From: Lysobacter_K koreensis
GTDB lineage: Bacteria; Pseudomonadota; Gammaproteobacteria; Xanthomonadales; Xanthomonadaceae
Reading direction: 5' to 3'
Assembly (NCBI RefSeq): GCF_042677045.1
Contig: NZ_JBHTIH010000002.1
Coordinates: forward strand, 868,001 to 932,000
Length of the DNA stretch: 64,000 bases
The first letter of the stretch is position 1, and each line of letters opens with the position of its first letter. Of the stretch, positions 53,796 through 63,017 are shown piece after piece. The position numbers were made by a program, and so were the translations under genes. The notes beneath the pieces were generated by a model. The model had not been told where the DNA came from, did not search any database, and saw only the letters and a program-made list of their open reading frames with translations.

Positions 53796-54508
53796 TCGGG
53801 TTTGCGCGCGCAGGCCAGGTAGTTGACGTCGGTGCGGCCGATCACGCGCGCGGCATTGCGCCACGGCTCGTACATCAGGCCGCTGACGTCCTCCAGCTGC
53901 AGGCCGGCGCCGCGCAGCCAGGCGCCCAGTTCCGATGGCTTGATGAAGTCGCGGTACTGGTGGGTGCCCTTGGGCAGCAATTGGGCGACGTACTCGGCGC
54001 CGACGATCGCCAGCGCGAACGCGGCCGGGGTGCGGTTGAGCGTCGACACGAACAGCCGGCCGCCGGGTTTCAGCAAGGTCGCGCAGGCCTCGATGACCGA
54101 TCCCGGGTCGGGCACGTGCTCGAGCATCTCCATGCACGTGACCGCGTCGAACTGGCCGGGCATCTCCTGCGCGAGCGACTCGACCGACTGCAGCCGGTAG
54201 TCGACGCTGACGCCGGTTTCCAGCCGGTGCAGCCTGGCGATCTTGATCAGCTCCGGGGCGAGGTCGAGCGCGGTGACCTGCGCGCCGGCGCCGGCCAAGG
54301 CCTCGCTGAGCAGGCCGGCGCCGCAGCCGACGTCGAGCACGCGTGCGTCGCGCAGCGGCGTGCGCTCGGCGACGTAGCCCAGCCGCGCCGGGTTGAGCGC
54401 GTGCAGCGCCTTCTGCGGGCCGTGCGGGTCCCACCAACGGTTGGCGAGCGCGCCGAACTTGTCGAGTTCGGCCTGACTGAAGTTGCTGTCGTCGGCAGGG
54501 GTGTTCAT
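53792..54508 (-). CDS. ubiG: Ubiquinone biosynthesis O-methyltransferase
   Basis: A 238-residue SAM-dependent enzyme performing both O-methylations of ubiquinone synthesis. The SAM motif is RVLDVGCGAGLLSEALAGAG, followed by VTALDLAPELI and FDAVTCMEMLEHVPDPGS. LSTLNRTPAAF-like (VSTLNRTPAAFAL) and VDYLACARK-type ends fit UbiG. It lies eight bases after the amidohydrolase gene and overlaps the phosphatase gene. Confidence 0.96.
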   Translation of the reverse strand: MNTPADDSNFSQAELDKFGALANRWWDPHGPQKALHALNPARLGYVAERTPLRDARVLDVGCGAGLLSEALAGAGAQVTALDLAPELIKIARLHRLETGVSVDYRLQSVESLAQEMPGQFDAVTCMEMLEHVPDPGSVIEACATLLKPGGRLFVSTLNRTPAAFALAIVGAEYVAQLLPKGTHQYRDFIKPSELGAWLRGAGLQLEDVSGLMYEPWRNAARVIGRTDVNYLACARKPE

Positions 54509-54516
54509 CGGGGCCT

Positions 54517-55860
54517 TCAGGTGAGCCGGATCGCGGCGATGCGCGAGCGCCATTGCTTCGCGTTGGCGATCAGCGCGGCGGTGTCGATGTCGACCAGTTC
54601 CCGGCCGCGCAGCTTCGGCACACCGGCGATCCAGACGTCGCTGACCTGGTGGCGGCCGGTGGCGTAGACCAGCTGCGAGATCACGTGGTGCAGCGGCTGG
54701 GTCTCGAGCTGGCCCAGGTCGACGCAGGCCAGGTCCGCCTGCTTGCCGACCTCGATCGAGCCGACCGCGTGCCCGAACCCGAGCGCGCGCGCGCCGCCGA
54801 GCGTGGCCGCGCGCAACGCGCTGGCCGCGTCGAGCGCCGAGGCATCGTCGGCCACCGCCTTGGCCAGCAGGGCGGCGGTGCGGGTCTCGCCGAACATGTC
54901 GAGGTCGTTGTTGCTGGCGCAGCCGTCGGTGCCGATCGCCAGGTTGACGCCGGCGCGCTGCAGCTTGCCGGCTGGGCAAAAGCCCGAGGCGAGCTTGAGG
55001 TTGGATTCGGGGCAGTGCACGACGCTGACCCCGCGCTCGGCGCACAGCGCGATCTCGGCGTCGCTGAGCTGGGTCATGTGCACCGCGACCAGGCGGTCGT
55101 TGACCAGGCCGAGCCGGTCCATCCGCGCCAACGGGCGCTGCCCGTGCAGCTTCAGCGAGTCGGTGACTTCCTGCGCGGTCTCGTGGGTGTGCAGGTGCAC
55201 CGGCACGTCGAGCACGTCGGCGAGCATGCGGATGCGTTCGAAGTTCGCATCGGACACGGTGTAGGGCGCGTGCGGCGCGAACGCCATCGCCACCAGCGGG
55301 TCGTCGCGCCACTGGTCGTGGACCTCGCCGGCGCGATCGAAGTACTCGTCGTCGGACTTCGCCCACGCGGTCGGGAAGTCGATCACCGGCAGCCCGACCC
55401 GCGCGCGGAAGCCGTGGCGCTTGTAGACCGCGGCCTGCACGTCGGGGAAGAAGTAGTTCTCGTTGGCGCAGGTGGTGCCGCCGCGCAGCATCTCGGCGAT
55501 CGCCAGGGTGACGCCGTCGGCGACGAACTCGGGGCCTATCACCGCGCCCTCGATCGGCCAGATGTGGCCTTGCAGCCACTGCATCAGCGGCAGGTCGTCG
55601 GCGACGCCGCGCAGCAGCGTCATCGGGTTGTGGGTGTGGGCATTGACCAGGCCGGGGATCAGCGCCGCCTCGGGGCGCGACACGGTTTGCGTCGCGACGA
55701 AGCGGGCGCGTGCCTCTGCGACCGGCAGCAGCGCGACGATCACGCCGTCGCGGATCGCCACGGCGTGATCCTCGAGGACCACGCCATGGGGTTCGACCGG
55801 CACCACCCAGCCCGCTTCGATCAACAGGTCGCAGGGCTGGGGGTGGGTTTCGGTCGTCAT
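54517..55860 (-). CDS. TRZ/ATZ-family amidohydrolase, probable MTA/SAH deaminase
   Basis: A 447-residue metal-dependent deaminase. The first histidines are in GLVNAHTHNPMTLLRG; others lie in VHLHTHETAQEV and AVHMTQLSD, and the aspartate in NLAIGTDGCASNNDL. This group deaminates 5-methylthioadenosine or S-adenosylhomocysteine. That would link it to the methionine-salvage genes at 12.6 kb and to the SAH made by UbiG next door, but relatives also hydrolyse triazines and other amines, so the substrate is inferred. Confidence 0.85.
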   Translation of the reverse strand: MTTETHPQPCDLLIEAGWVVPVEPHGVVLEDHAVAIRDGVIVALLPVAEARARFVATQTVSRPEAALIPGLVNAHTHNPMTLLRGVADDLPLMQWLQGHIWPIEGAVIGPEFVADGVTLAIAEMLRGGTTCANENYFFPDVQAAVYKRHGFRARVGLPVIDFPTAWAKSDDEYFDRAGEVHDQWRDDPLVAMAFAPHAPYTVSDANFERIRMLADVLDVPVHLHTHETAQEVTDSLKLHGQRPLARMDRLGLVNDRLVAVHMTQLSDAEIALCAERGVSVVHCPESNLKLASGFCPAGKLQRAGVNLAIGTDGCASNNDLDMFGETRTAALLAKAVADDASALDAASALRAATLGGARALGFGHAVGSIEVGKQADLACVDLGQLETQPLHHVISQLVYATGRHQVSDVWIAGVPKLRGRELVDIDTAALIANAKQWRSRIAAIRLT

Positions 55861-55883
55861 CGGCTTCGGCTTTTCCGCTCGTC

Positions 55884-56002
55884 ATTCCAGCGAAAGCTGG
55901 AATCCATTTTGACTTTCGTTGTTGCTGTCATTCCGAACGAAGTGAGGAACCTGCTTCGCCTGCCAGAGCCGAGAGCAGGTCCCCCGCTACGCTCGGGATG
56001 AC
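55884..56002. repeat. Two stacked palindromic elements downstream of efp
   Basis: ATTCCAGC-GAAA-GCTGGAAT (55884-55903) is a perfect 8-bp hairpin in a GTCATTCC context like the one at 8814. Next, GTCATTCCGA (55927-55936) and TCGGGATGAC (55993-56002) bracket a second, larger imperfect inverted element containing CTGCTTCGCCTGCCAGAGCC. The pair fills the space between the efp stop and the start of the amidohydrolase gene. Confidence 0.75.
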
Positions 56003-56042
56003 GCATTGGCAAAGCCGTGCGCATGGCGCACGGACCAATGCG

Positions 56043-56609
56043 TCACTTCGCGCGGCTTTCGTACTCGCCGGTGCGGGTGTTCACCTTGATGATCTCGTCC
56101 TGGCCGACGAACAGCGGGACGCGCACGACCGCACCGGTCTCCAGCGTCGCCGGCTTGCCGCCGCCGCCGGAGGTGTCGCCGCGCACGCCCGGGTCGGTCT
56201 CGACGATCTTGAGCTCGACGAAGTTCGGCGGCTGCACGGCGATCGGCACGCCGTTCCAGAGCGTGACCACGCAGGCTTCCTCGCCCTTGAGCCACTTGGC
56301 CGCGTCGCCGACGCCGGTCTTGTCGGCCTGCACCTGCTCGAACGACTCGGGCTGCATGAAGTGCCAGTACTCGCCATCGGCGTACAGGAAGTTCATGTCG
56401 GTATCGACCACGTCCGCGGCCTCGAGGTCGTCGGTGGCCTTCATGGTCAGCTCGACCACGCGGCCGGACTTGATGAAGCGGTACTTGATGCGGGTGAACG
56501 CCTGGCCCTTGCCCGGCTTCACGTATTCGGTCTCGGTGATGATGCACGGCTCGTTGTTGACCAGGATCTTCATCCCGTTCTTGACGTCGTTCATGCCATA
56601 GGTCGCCAT
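56043..56609 (-). CDS. efp: Translation elongation factor P
   Basis: A 188-residue EF-P that relieves ribosome stalling at polyproline. The tip loop YVKPGKGQAF carries Lys34, the residue that is beta-lysylated by EpmA/EpmB in gammaproteobacteria. The AGGAG ribosome site precedes the ATG. The divergent neighbour epmB encodes the lysine 2,3-aminomutase that makes beta-lysine. EpmA (the ligase) is not in this window. Confidence 0.97.
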   Translation of the reverse strand: MATYGMNDVKNGMKILVNNEPCIITETEYVKPGKGQAFTRIKYRFIKSGRVVELTMKATDDLEAADVVDTDMNFLYADGEYWHFMQPESFEQVQADKTGVGDAAKWLKGEEACVVTLWNGVPIAVQPPNFVELKIVETDPGVRGDTSGGGGKPATLETGAVVRVPLFVGQDEIIKVNTRTGEYESRAK

Positions 56610-56742
56610 GCGGAACTCCTGCACATTAATTAAACGGGTACGGCGCCGGCCGTCGCATCGGCAACGGGCGGCTAGAATGTCGGGCTGCGTCGCGGCCATG
56701 GACCCCAGATGGGGCCCGGATGCAACGGAAAACCGGACCCGC

Positions 56743-57801
56743 ATGATACCTGCAGCCCAAATCGGCATACAGCCTGTCTCAACCCAGCCTGTCTCAACCC
56801 AGCCCGCCCCGTCCCAGCACGCGCCCCTCCAGCCGCGCTGGCAGCAGCTTTGGCGCGACGCGGTGCGCGAGCCGCGCGAGTTGCTGGCGATGCTGGGCCT
56901 GGACGCCACGGCGCTGGCGTCGGACGCCGCCAGCGCGCAGTTCCCGCTGCGGGTGCCGCGCGGGTTCGTGGCCCGGATGCGCCACGGCGACCCGGCCGAC
57001 CCCCTGTTGCGCCAGGTACTGCCGCTGGACGAGGAACTGCGACCGGTGCCGGGCTTCAGCCTCGATGCGGTCGGCGACAGCCAGGCCAAGTCCGCCAACG
57101 GCGTGATCCAGAAGTACCGCGGCCGCGCCCTGCTGGTCGCTACCGGCAGCTGCGCCGTGCACTGCCGCTACTGCTTCCGCCGGTATTTCCCGTATGCCGA
57201 AGAAACCGCAGCAGCAGGGGGATGGCAGCAGGCGGTCGAGTTGATCCGCAACGACTCCACGATCGACGAGGTGATCCTGTCGGGTGGCGACCCCTGGTCG
57301 CTGGCTACCCAGAAGCTGGCGGAACTGACCGACGCGCTCGCCACCGTCGGCCACCTCAAGCGCCTGCGCGTCCATACCCGCCTGCCGGTCGTCCTGCCCG
57401 AGCGCGTCGACGAAGCTCTGCTGGCCTGGATGCGCACCCTGCCCTGGCCGGTCACGGTGGTGCTGCACGCCAACCACGCCAACGAGTTCGACGCCCATGT
57501 CGATGCCGCGCTGGCGATGTTGCGCGCCAGCGGCGCCACCTTGCTCAACCAGGCGGTGCTGCTGCGCGGCGTCAACGACTCGGTCGAAGCACTGGCCGCG
57601 CTGAGCGAGCGCAGCCACCAGGCCGGCGTGCTGCCCTACTACCTGCACCAGCTCGACCGGGTGCAGGGGGCCGCCCATTTCGAGGTCGACGATGGCACCG
57701 CCCGCCAGCTACACGCCGCGCTCACCGCACGTCTGTCCGGATACCTGGTGCCGAAGCTGGTCCGCGAGGTCGCCGGCGACCCCGGCAAACGCCCGTTGTA
57801 G
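56743..57801 (+). CDS. epmB: EF-P beta-lysylation protein EpmB (radical SAM lysine 2,3-aminomutase)
   Basis: A 352-residue enzyme that converts (S)-alpha-lysine to (R)-beta-lysine for EF-P modification. The radical-SAM cluster motif is CAVHCRYCFRRYFPYAE (CxxxCxxC), followed by GGDPWSLA and HTRLPVVLPERV. The first 30 residues contain QPVST twice and QPAPS, encoded by 15-base tandem copies at 56771-56815; homology proper begins around residue 30. ATG at 56743 is chosen although the frame is open further up. Divergent from efp; a TAGAAT hexamer at 56673-56678 is a possible -10 of its promoter. Confidence 0.95.
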   Translation: MIPAAQIGIQPVSTQPVSTQPAPSQHAPLQPRWQQLWRDAVREPRELLAMLGLDATALASDAASAQFPLRVPRGFVARMRHGDPADPLLRQVLPLDEELRPVPGFSLDAVGDSQAKSANGVIQKYRGRALLVATGSCAVHCRYCFRRYFPYAEETAAAGGWQQAVELIRNDSTIDEVILSGGDPWSLATQKLAELTDALATVGHLKRLRVHTRLPVVLPERVDEALLAWMRTLPWPVTVVLHANHANEFDAHVDAALAMLRASGATLLNQAVLLRGVNDSVEALAALSERSHQAGVLPYYLHQLDRVQGAAHFEVDDGTARQLHAALTARLSGYLVPKLVREVAGDPGKRPL

Positions 57802-57864
57802 GACGGTTCGCATGGACGTGCACGCGCGCTTCGTGTCATAACCCGCGACCAAGGGAGGTGACGA

Positions 57865-59943
57865 ATGCAATTGGGTAAAGACATGGTGCTGCGCCTGCTG
57901 ATCGTCGATGACAGCGTCGAGGCGGCCGAGGCCATCGTCAGCGGGCTGCGCAACCACGGCATCGCGGTGCGTCCGACCCGCCCGGAAAGCGCGGACGAAC
58001 TCGCTGCCCTGCTCGCCGGCCAGGCTTTCGAGTTGCTGCTGGCCGCGCGCGACGCGCGCAGCGTGGCGGTCGAACAGGTCATGCAGGCGGTCGCCGCCAG
58101 CGGCAAGGACCTGCCGGTGCTGCTGTTGCTCGACGGCGTCGACGACACCCGCTTGCTGGAGGCCCTGGCGCTCGGCGCCCGCGCGGTCGTGCTGCGCGAC
58201 CGCATCGACCAGATCCACAGCACGATCAAGTCTGAGTGGGAGGACCTGGAGGCCCGCCGCGCGCTGCGCAAGCTCGAGGCCCAGGTGCGCGAGACCGAAC
58301 GGCGCTGCGATTCGCTGATCGAATCCTCGCGCGACCCGATCGCGTACGTGCACGAAGGGATGCACATCCGCGCCAACACGGCGTACCTGGAAACCTTCGG
58401 CTACGACTCGTTCGAGGACGTCGAAGGCATGTCGCTGCTCGACATGATCGCCCCTCAGCACGTCGACGGCTTCAAGCAGCTGCTCAAGCAGATGTCCAAG
58501 GGCGAGCCGCCGCCGCCGCGCTACGAGGTCGAGGCCCGCGCGCTCGACGGCAGCCATTTTCCGGCGGTGATGGAATTCACCCCCGCCAGTTACGAGGGCG
58601 AGAGCTGCCTGCAGGTCGTGTTGCGCCGCCAGGAGTTCGACCCGGAACTGGCGCGCGAGGTCGAGGAGCTACGCCAGCGCGACCAGGTCACCGGACTGCT
58701 CAACCGCGCCACCTTCCTGCGCGCGCTCGAAGACGCGGTGGCCGACGCCGGGCAGAACGCCAGCCACCACGGCTTGCTGCTGATCGAACCTGACCACTAC
58801 GCGCAACTGGTCCGCGAACTGGGCCTGGATGCGGCCGACGGCCTGATCGCCGCCTTCGCCCAGCGCCTGCGCAACGCGATCGGCCCCGACGACGTGGTGG
58901 CGCGCTTCGGCGAGCACCAGTTCGCGGTGCTCAGCCGCGACAGCGACCACCGCGCCACCTCCGAGCGGGCCGAAGCGGTGCGCACTGCGTTCGCCGACCA
59001 CGTGCTGGAGGCCGCCAGCCGTTCGCTCAACGCCACTGTCAGCATCGGTGGCGTGCAGATCGGCGAGAAGATCGCCAGCGTCAATGCGGTGCTGGGCAAG
59101 GCCGCGCAATGCCTGCAGTCGACGATCGCGGTCGGCGGCAACCGCAGCGAACTGTTCGATCCGGGCGCGGTCGACCGCGCCGAGCAGGAGCGCGTCGAGG
59201 CATGGGTGACGCGCATCCGCGACGCACTCGATGCCGACCGCTTCGTGATGCACTACCAGCCACTGATCAGCCTGCACGGCGACCCCGGCGAGATGTACGA
59301 GGCCTACCTGCGCCTGCAGGGCGAGCGCGGCGAACTGGTTCAGCCGATGACGTTCCTGCAGATCGCCGAAGAACACGGCCTGCTGTGGGAGATCGACCGC
59401 TGGGTGGTGGGCCGCGCGATCGCGGTGATCGGCGAACGGCTCAAGGCGGGCAAGCGCACCACCTTGCTGGTCAAGATCACCCAGATCTCGCTGCAGGACG
59501 ACAGCCTGCTCAAGCACATCGCCGAGCAACTGGCCAAGCACGGTGCCGACGGCAGCCTGCTGGTGCTGCAGCTGCCCGAGTCCAAGGTGTTCACCCACCT
59601 GCGCCAGGCCCAGGAGTTCCAGGTCGGCGTGGCCACGCATGGGGTGCGGGTCGGGCTGGAGCAGTTCGGCGCGGGGCTCAATTCGTTCCAGCTGCTCAGC
59701 CACTTCGATGCGGCGTTGTTGAAGATCGACCGCGGCTTCATGGAGGACCTGGCCAGCAACCCCGAGCACCAGGCGCGGATGCGCGAGATCGCGCAGAAGG
59801 CCCGCGAACTGGGAAAGCAGACCATCGGCGACCACATCCAGGACGCGGCGAGCATGAGTCTGTTGTTCAGCGCCGGAATCGACTACGCCCAGGGCCATTT
59901 CCTGGCCGGCGCCGGGCCGGAGATGGACTACGAGTTCCAGTAG
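57865..59943 (+). CDS. fimX: FimX-like degenerate REC-PAS-GGDEF-EAL protein
   Basis: A 692-residue protein, almost exactly the length of FimX. The N-terminal receiver-like domain (VLRLLIVDDSVEAAEAIV, to about 125) has few acceptor features. A PAS domain follows (about 150-255). The GGDEF domain has GEHQF (349-353) in place of GGDEF. The EAL domain has EAY (479-481) and EQFGAG where active enzymes have DDFG, so both activities should be lost. FimX binds c-di-GMP through its EAL domain, contacts PilZ and drives type IV pilus assembly; that role is inferred. The ATG is preceded by the near-perfect GGGAGGTGACGA. Stand-alone gene, with a terminator after it. Confidence 0.92.
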   Translation: MQLGKDMVLRLLIVDDSVEAAEAIVSGLRNHGIAVRPTRPESADELAALLAGQAFELLLAARDARSVAVEQVMQAVAASGKDLPVLLLLDGVDDTRLLEALALGARAVVLRDRIDQIHSTIKSEWEDLEARRALRKLEAQVRETERRCDSLIESSRDPIAYVHEGMHIRANTAYLETFGYDSFEDVEGMSLLDMIAPQHVDGFKQLLKQMSKGEPPPPRYEVEARALDGSHFPAVMEFTPASYEGESCLQVVLRRQEFDPELAREVEELRQRDQVTGLLNRATFLRALEDAVADAGQNASHHGLLLIEPDHYAQLVRELGLDAADGLIAAFAQRLRNAIGPDDVVARFGEHQFAVLSRDSDHRATSERAEAVRTAFADHVLEAASRSLNATVSIGGVQIGEKIASVNAVLGKAAQCLQSTIAVGGNRSELFDPGAVDRAEQERVEAWVTRIRDALDADRFVMHYQPLISLHGDPGEMYEAYLRLQGERGELVQPMTFLQIAEEHGLLWEIDRWVVGRAIAVIGERLKAGKRTTLLVKITQISLQDDSLLKHIAEQLAKHGADGSLLVLQLPESKVFTHLRQAQEFQVGVATHGVRVGLEQFGAGLNSFQLLSHFDAALLKIDRGFMEDLASNPEHQARMREIAQKARELGKQTIGDHIQDAASMSLLFSAGIDYAQGHFLAGAGPEMDYEFQ

Positions 59944-59996
59944 GCGACCGCGCACACCCTCCCCGGGCCGACGCGCGGCGTGGGGACGCCCGCAAG

Positions 59997-60025
59997 AAAA
60001 AGCCCGCCGGTTGGCGGGCTTTTTT
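59997..60025. terminator. Bidirectional terminator between fimX and htpX
   Basis: AAAAAGCCCGCC (59997-60008), loop GGTT, GGCGGGCTTTTT (60013-60024) plus one more T: a perfect 12-bp stem, with A- and T-runs serving both convergent genes. Confidence 0.93.
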
Positions 60026-60047
60026 GCTCATGCCGCAACCGGATCGA

Positions 60048-60953
60048 TCAGCTGACCACGGTGCCGCGCACCGACTGCATCGGCGCATTGCGCAGCGCGG
60101 TGATGCGCTCCGCCAGCGGCGGGTGGCTCATCAGCAGCCGCTTCAGGCCATGGCCGACGCCGCCGCTGATGCCGAACGCCGCGACCTGCTTGGGCAGCGT
60201 GCTCTCGCCGTAGGTCTGCGACAGGCGCTCCAGCGCGGCCACCATCTTGTCGCGTCCGGCCAGCTTGGCGCCGCCGGCGTCGGCGCGGAACTCGCGGTGC
60301 CGCGAGAACCACATCGCGATCATGCTCGCGAACAGCCCGAACACCATGTCCAGCACGAACACGATCACGTAGTAGCCGATGCCCGGGCCACCCTCGCGGT
60401 TGCCACTGATGTAGCCATCGATCACCCGGCCAACTACACGCGCCAGCACGATCACGAAGGTGTTGAGCACGCCCTGGATCAGCGCCATCGTCACCATGTC
60501 GCCGTTGGCGACGTGGCTGACTTCGTGCGCGAGCACGGCCTCCGCCTCGTCGCGGCTCATCGCGCGCAGCAGGCCGGTCGACACCGCCACTAGCGAGTTG
60601 TTACGGCTTGGGCCGGTGGCGAAGGCGTTGATTTCCGGCGCGTCGTAGACCGCGACCTCGGGCATCTTGATGCCGGCCGCCTCGGCTTGGCGGCGCACGG
60701 TCGCGACCAGCCACTGCTCGGATTCGTTGCGCGGCTCGGTAATCACGTGGGCGCCGGTGCTGCGCTTGGCCATCCACTTGGAGATCAGCAGCGAGATCAG
60801 CGAGCCGCCGAAGCCGAAGATCGCCGCGAACAGCAGCAACTGGCCGTTCTGGCCGATGCTGTAGCCGTTGGCCTGCAACACCGCCAGGATGATGCTGAAA
60901 AGTCCGAGTACCGCCAGATTGGTGGCAAGGAAGAGTGCGATCCGCTTGAACAT
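60048..60953 (-). CDS. htpX: Membrane-bound zinc protease HtpX
   Basis: A 301-residue M48B inner-membrane metalloprotease that degrades misfolded membrane proteins. Two N-terminal membrane helices (FKRIALFLATNLAVLGLFSI and LLLFAAIFGFGGSLISLLIS) precede the zinc motif HEVSH at 143-147. A second hydrophobic pair follows, and the third ligand lies in HREFRADAGGAKLAGRD. In E. coli htpX is controlled by the Cpx and heat-shock systems; nothing visible proves that here. Confidence 0.95.
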   Translation of the reverse strand: MFKRIALFLATNLAVLGLFSIILAVLQANGYSIGQNGQLLLFAAIFGFGGSLISLLISKWMAKRSTGAHVITEPRNESEQWLVATVRRQAEAAGIKMPEVAVYDAPEINAFATGPSRNNSLVAVSTGLLRAMSRDEAEAVLAHEVSHVANGDMVTMALIQGVLNTFVIVLARVVGRVIDGYISGNREGGPGIGYYVIVFVLDMVFGLFASMIAMWFSRHREFRADAGGAKLAGRDKMVAALERLSQTYGESTLPKQVAAFGISGGVGHGLKRLLMSHPPLAERITALRNAPMQSVRGTVVS

Positions 60954-61051
60954 GTCCGATCCTGCCCGCGCACCATGCGCGGCTCCTGCCAAAGTGTGGC
61001 AGGCTCGGCGGGAAATCAAGTGACGCTCACCCGACGCTCGCCGCACTCCGC

Positions 61052-62005
61052 GTGAACCCGCTGCCCTATCCCATGAACGCGCCCCCGGCCGCGCCCGCCT
61101 ACCGCGGGCGGTTCGCGCCCTCGCCCACCGGCGACCTGCATTTCGGCTCGCTGCTTGCGGCGCTGGGCAGCTGGCTGCTGGCGCGCGCGGCCGGCGGCGA
61201 ATGGCTGGTGCGGGTGGAGGACCTGGACCCGCCGCGCGAAGTGCCCGGTGCGATGCAACGCCAGCTAGCTGCGTTGGCCGCGTTTGGCCTGCATTCCGAT
61301 ACCGCAATCGTCCGCCAGAGCGACCGCCATGCGCTCTACCAAGCGGCCCTCGACACCCTGATGGGCGACGGCCGCGCGTTCACCTGCCATTGCAGCCGCA
61401 GCGACCTGGCCGCCGCCGGTGGCATCCACCGGCGTTGCGTGGCTCCGGCGCGCACCGCGGCCGTACGCCGCGTTCCCGCGATCCGCCTGCGCGTGGCCGA
61501 CGGCACCGTGATCCACTTCGACGATGCGCTGCAGGGGCCGCAAACGCAGGACCTCGCGCGCGAGGTCGGCGACTTCGTGCTCAAGCGCGCGGACGGCCAC
61601 TGGGCCTACCAGTTGGCGGTGGTGGTCGACGACGCCGCGCAGGGCATCACCGATGTGGTGCGCGGGGCCGACCTGCTCGACTCGACTCCGCGCCAGATCG
61701 CCTTGCAGCACGCGTTGGCGCTGCCAACCCCGCGCTACGCGCACCTGCCGCTGGTGGTCGATGACGCCGGCCGCAAGCTGTCGAAATCCACTGCCGCGTT
61801 GCCGGTCGACCCCCGCGATCCGCTGCCGGCGCTGCGCGCGGCGTGGTCCGCGCTGGGCCAGGCTGCGGACGCGGTGGCCGGCGCGCCTAGCGCCGAGGCG
61901 TTTCTCGAGCGGGCCAAGGCCGCGTTCCAACCCCGCACGATACCGCGCCGGCCCGCACTCGAACCCGCCGCGATGCACAACAGCGCTTTCACAAAACTTA
62001 CCTAG
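61052..62005 (+). CDS. gluQ: Glutamyl-Q tRNA(Asp) synthetase
   Basis: A 317-residue truncated GluRS paralogue that attaches glutamate to queuosine in tRNA-Asp. RGRFAPSPTGDLHFGSLLAA is the HIGH-region block, CHCSRSDLAAAGGIHRRC holds the zinc site, and KLSKSTAALPV is the KMSKS-type motif. It lacks an anticodon-binding domain. The start is GTG at 61052 or ATG at 61073 (MNAPPAAPAY, more like relatives). In enterobacteria it follows dksA; here it is about 15 kb away. Confidence 0.92.
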   Translation: MNPLPYPMNAPPAAPAYRGRFAPSPTGDLHFGSLLAALGSWLLARAAGGEWLVRVEDLDPPREVPGAMQRQLAALAAFGLHSDTAIVRQSDRHALYQAALDTLMGDGRAFTCHCSRSDLAAAGGIHRRCVAPARTAAVRRVPAIRLRVADGTVIHFDDALQGPQTQDLAREVGDFVLKRADGHWAYQLAVVVDDAAQGITDVVRGADLLDSTPRQIALQHALALPTPRYAHLPLVVDDAGRKLSKSTAALPVDPRDPLPALRAAWSALGQAADAVAGAPSAEAFLERAKAAFQPRTIPRRPALEPAAMHNSAFTKLT

Positions 62006-62044
62006 AATCGACTCACCACGGACCCGTGGTTCACGGAGGCGAGC

Positions 62045-62785
62045 ATGGAATCACGCGTTGCACTGGTCACCGGCGGCACCGGCGGCATCGGCACCTCGAT
62101 CGTCAAGCGATTGGCCCAGATGGGGCACAAGGTGGCCACCAACTTCCGCGACGAGGCCAAGGGCCGCGCGTGGCAGGCACAGATGCAGGCCGAGGGCATC
62201 GAGGTCGCGATCGCGCAAGGCGATGTGTCCGATGCCGACAACGCCGAGGCGATGGTGCGCGAGATCGAGCGCCAGCTCGGTCCGGTCGACATCCTGGTCA
62301 ACAACGCCGGCATCACCCGCGACACCACCTTCCACCGGATGACGCCGCAGCAGTGGAACGACGTCATCTGCACCAACCTCAATTCGGTGTTCAACGTCAC
62401 CCGCCCGGTGATCGAGGGCATGCGCGAACGCAAGTGGGGCCGGATCATCCAGATCAGCTCGATCAACGGCCAGAAGGGCCAGTACGGCCAAGCCAACTAC
62501 GCCGCCGCGAAGGCCGGCATGCATGGCTTCACCATCTCGCTGGCGCAGGAAAACGCGAAATTCGGCATCACCGTCAACACCGTTTCACCGGGCTACATCG
62601 CCACCGACATGGTGATGGCGGTGCCGGAGGACGTGCGCGCGAAGATCGTCGCCCAGATCCCGACCGGGCGCCTGGGCACGCCGGAGGAAATCGCGTACGC
62701 GGTGAGTTTCTTCATCCCCGACGAGGCCGGCTGGATCACCGGCGCCAACCTGTCGGCCAACGGCGGCCAGTACATGGGTTGGTAG
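62045..62785 (+). CDS. phaB: Acetoacetyl-CoA reductase
   Basis: A 246-residue SDR that reduces acetoacetyl-CoA to (R)-3-hydroxybutyryl-CoA for polyhydroxybutyrate. VALVTGGTGGIGTSIVKRLA is the NADPH-binding motif, the catalytic serine lies in IIQISSINGQKGQYGQ, and YAAAKAG holds Tyr and Lys. SPGYIATDM and SANGGQYMGW match PhaB rather than FabG. PhaC and PhaA are not in the window. The next gene is the PHB regulator phaR. Confidence 0.93.
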   Translation: MESRVALVTGGTGGIGTSIVKRLAQMGHKVATNFRDEAKGRAWQAQMQAEGIEVAIAQGDVSDADNAEAMVREIERQLGPVDILVNNAGITRDTTFHRMTPQQWNDVICTNLNSVFNVTRPVIEGMRERKWGRIIQISSINGQKGQYGQANYAAAKAGMHGFTISLAQENAKFGITVNTVSPGYIATDMVMAVPEDVRAKIVAQIPTGRLGTPEEIAYAVSFFIPDEAGWITGANLSANGGQYMGW

Positions 62786-63017
62786 GCCGCGCGCCTGGGC
62801 GGCGCCCTATCGGCGCCGCATGGATGGGCTGCATGCATGGACAACCAGGCGAGGCATGGATGCCGACCGGCAGTGGCCACGGAAGGCACAGCGCCGTCTC
62901 GAAACCTCACCGAAACTGAAGCGCTCAGGCAGGCTCGCAAGGGCGCCGGCACGCGAGTTGCAAGCGTCTTCGGGCTGCGCCATGCTGCAAGGCACCACGA
63001 TTTAGAGCAACCGCTCG

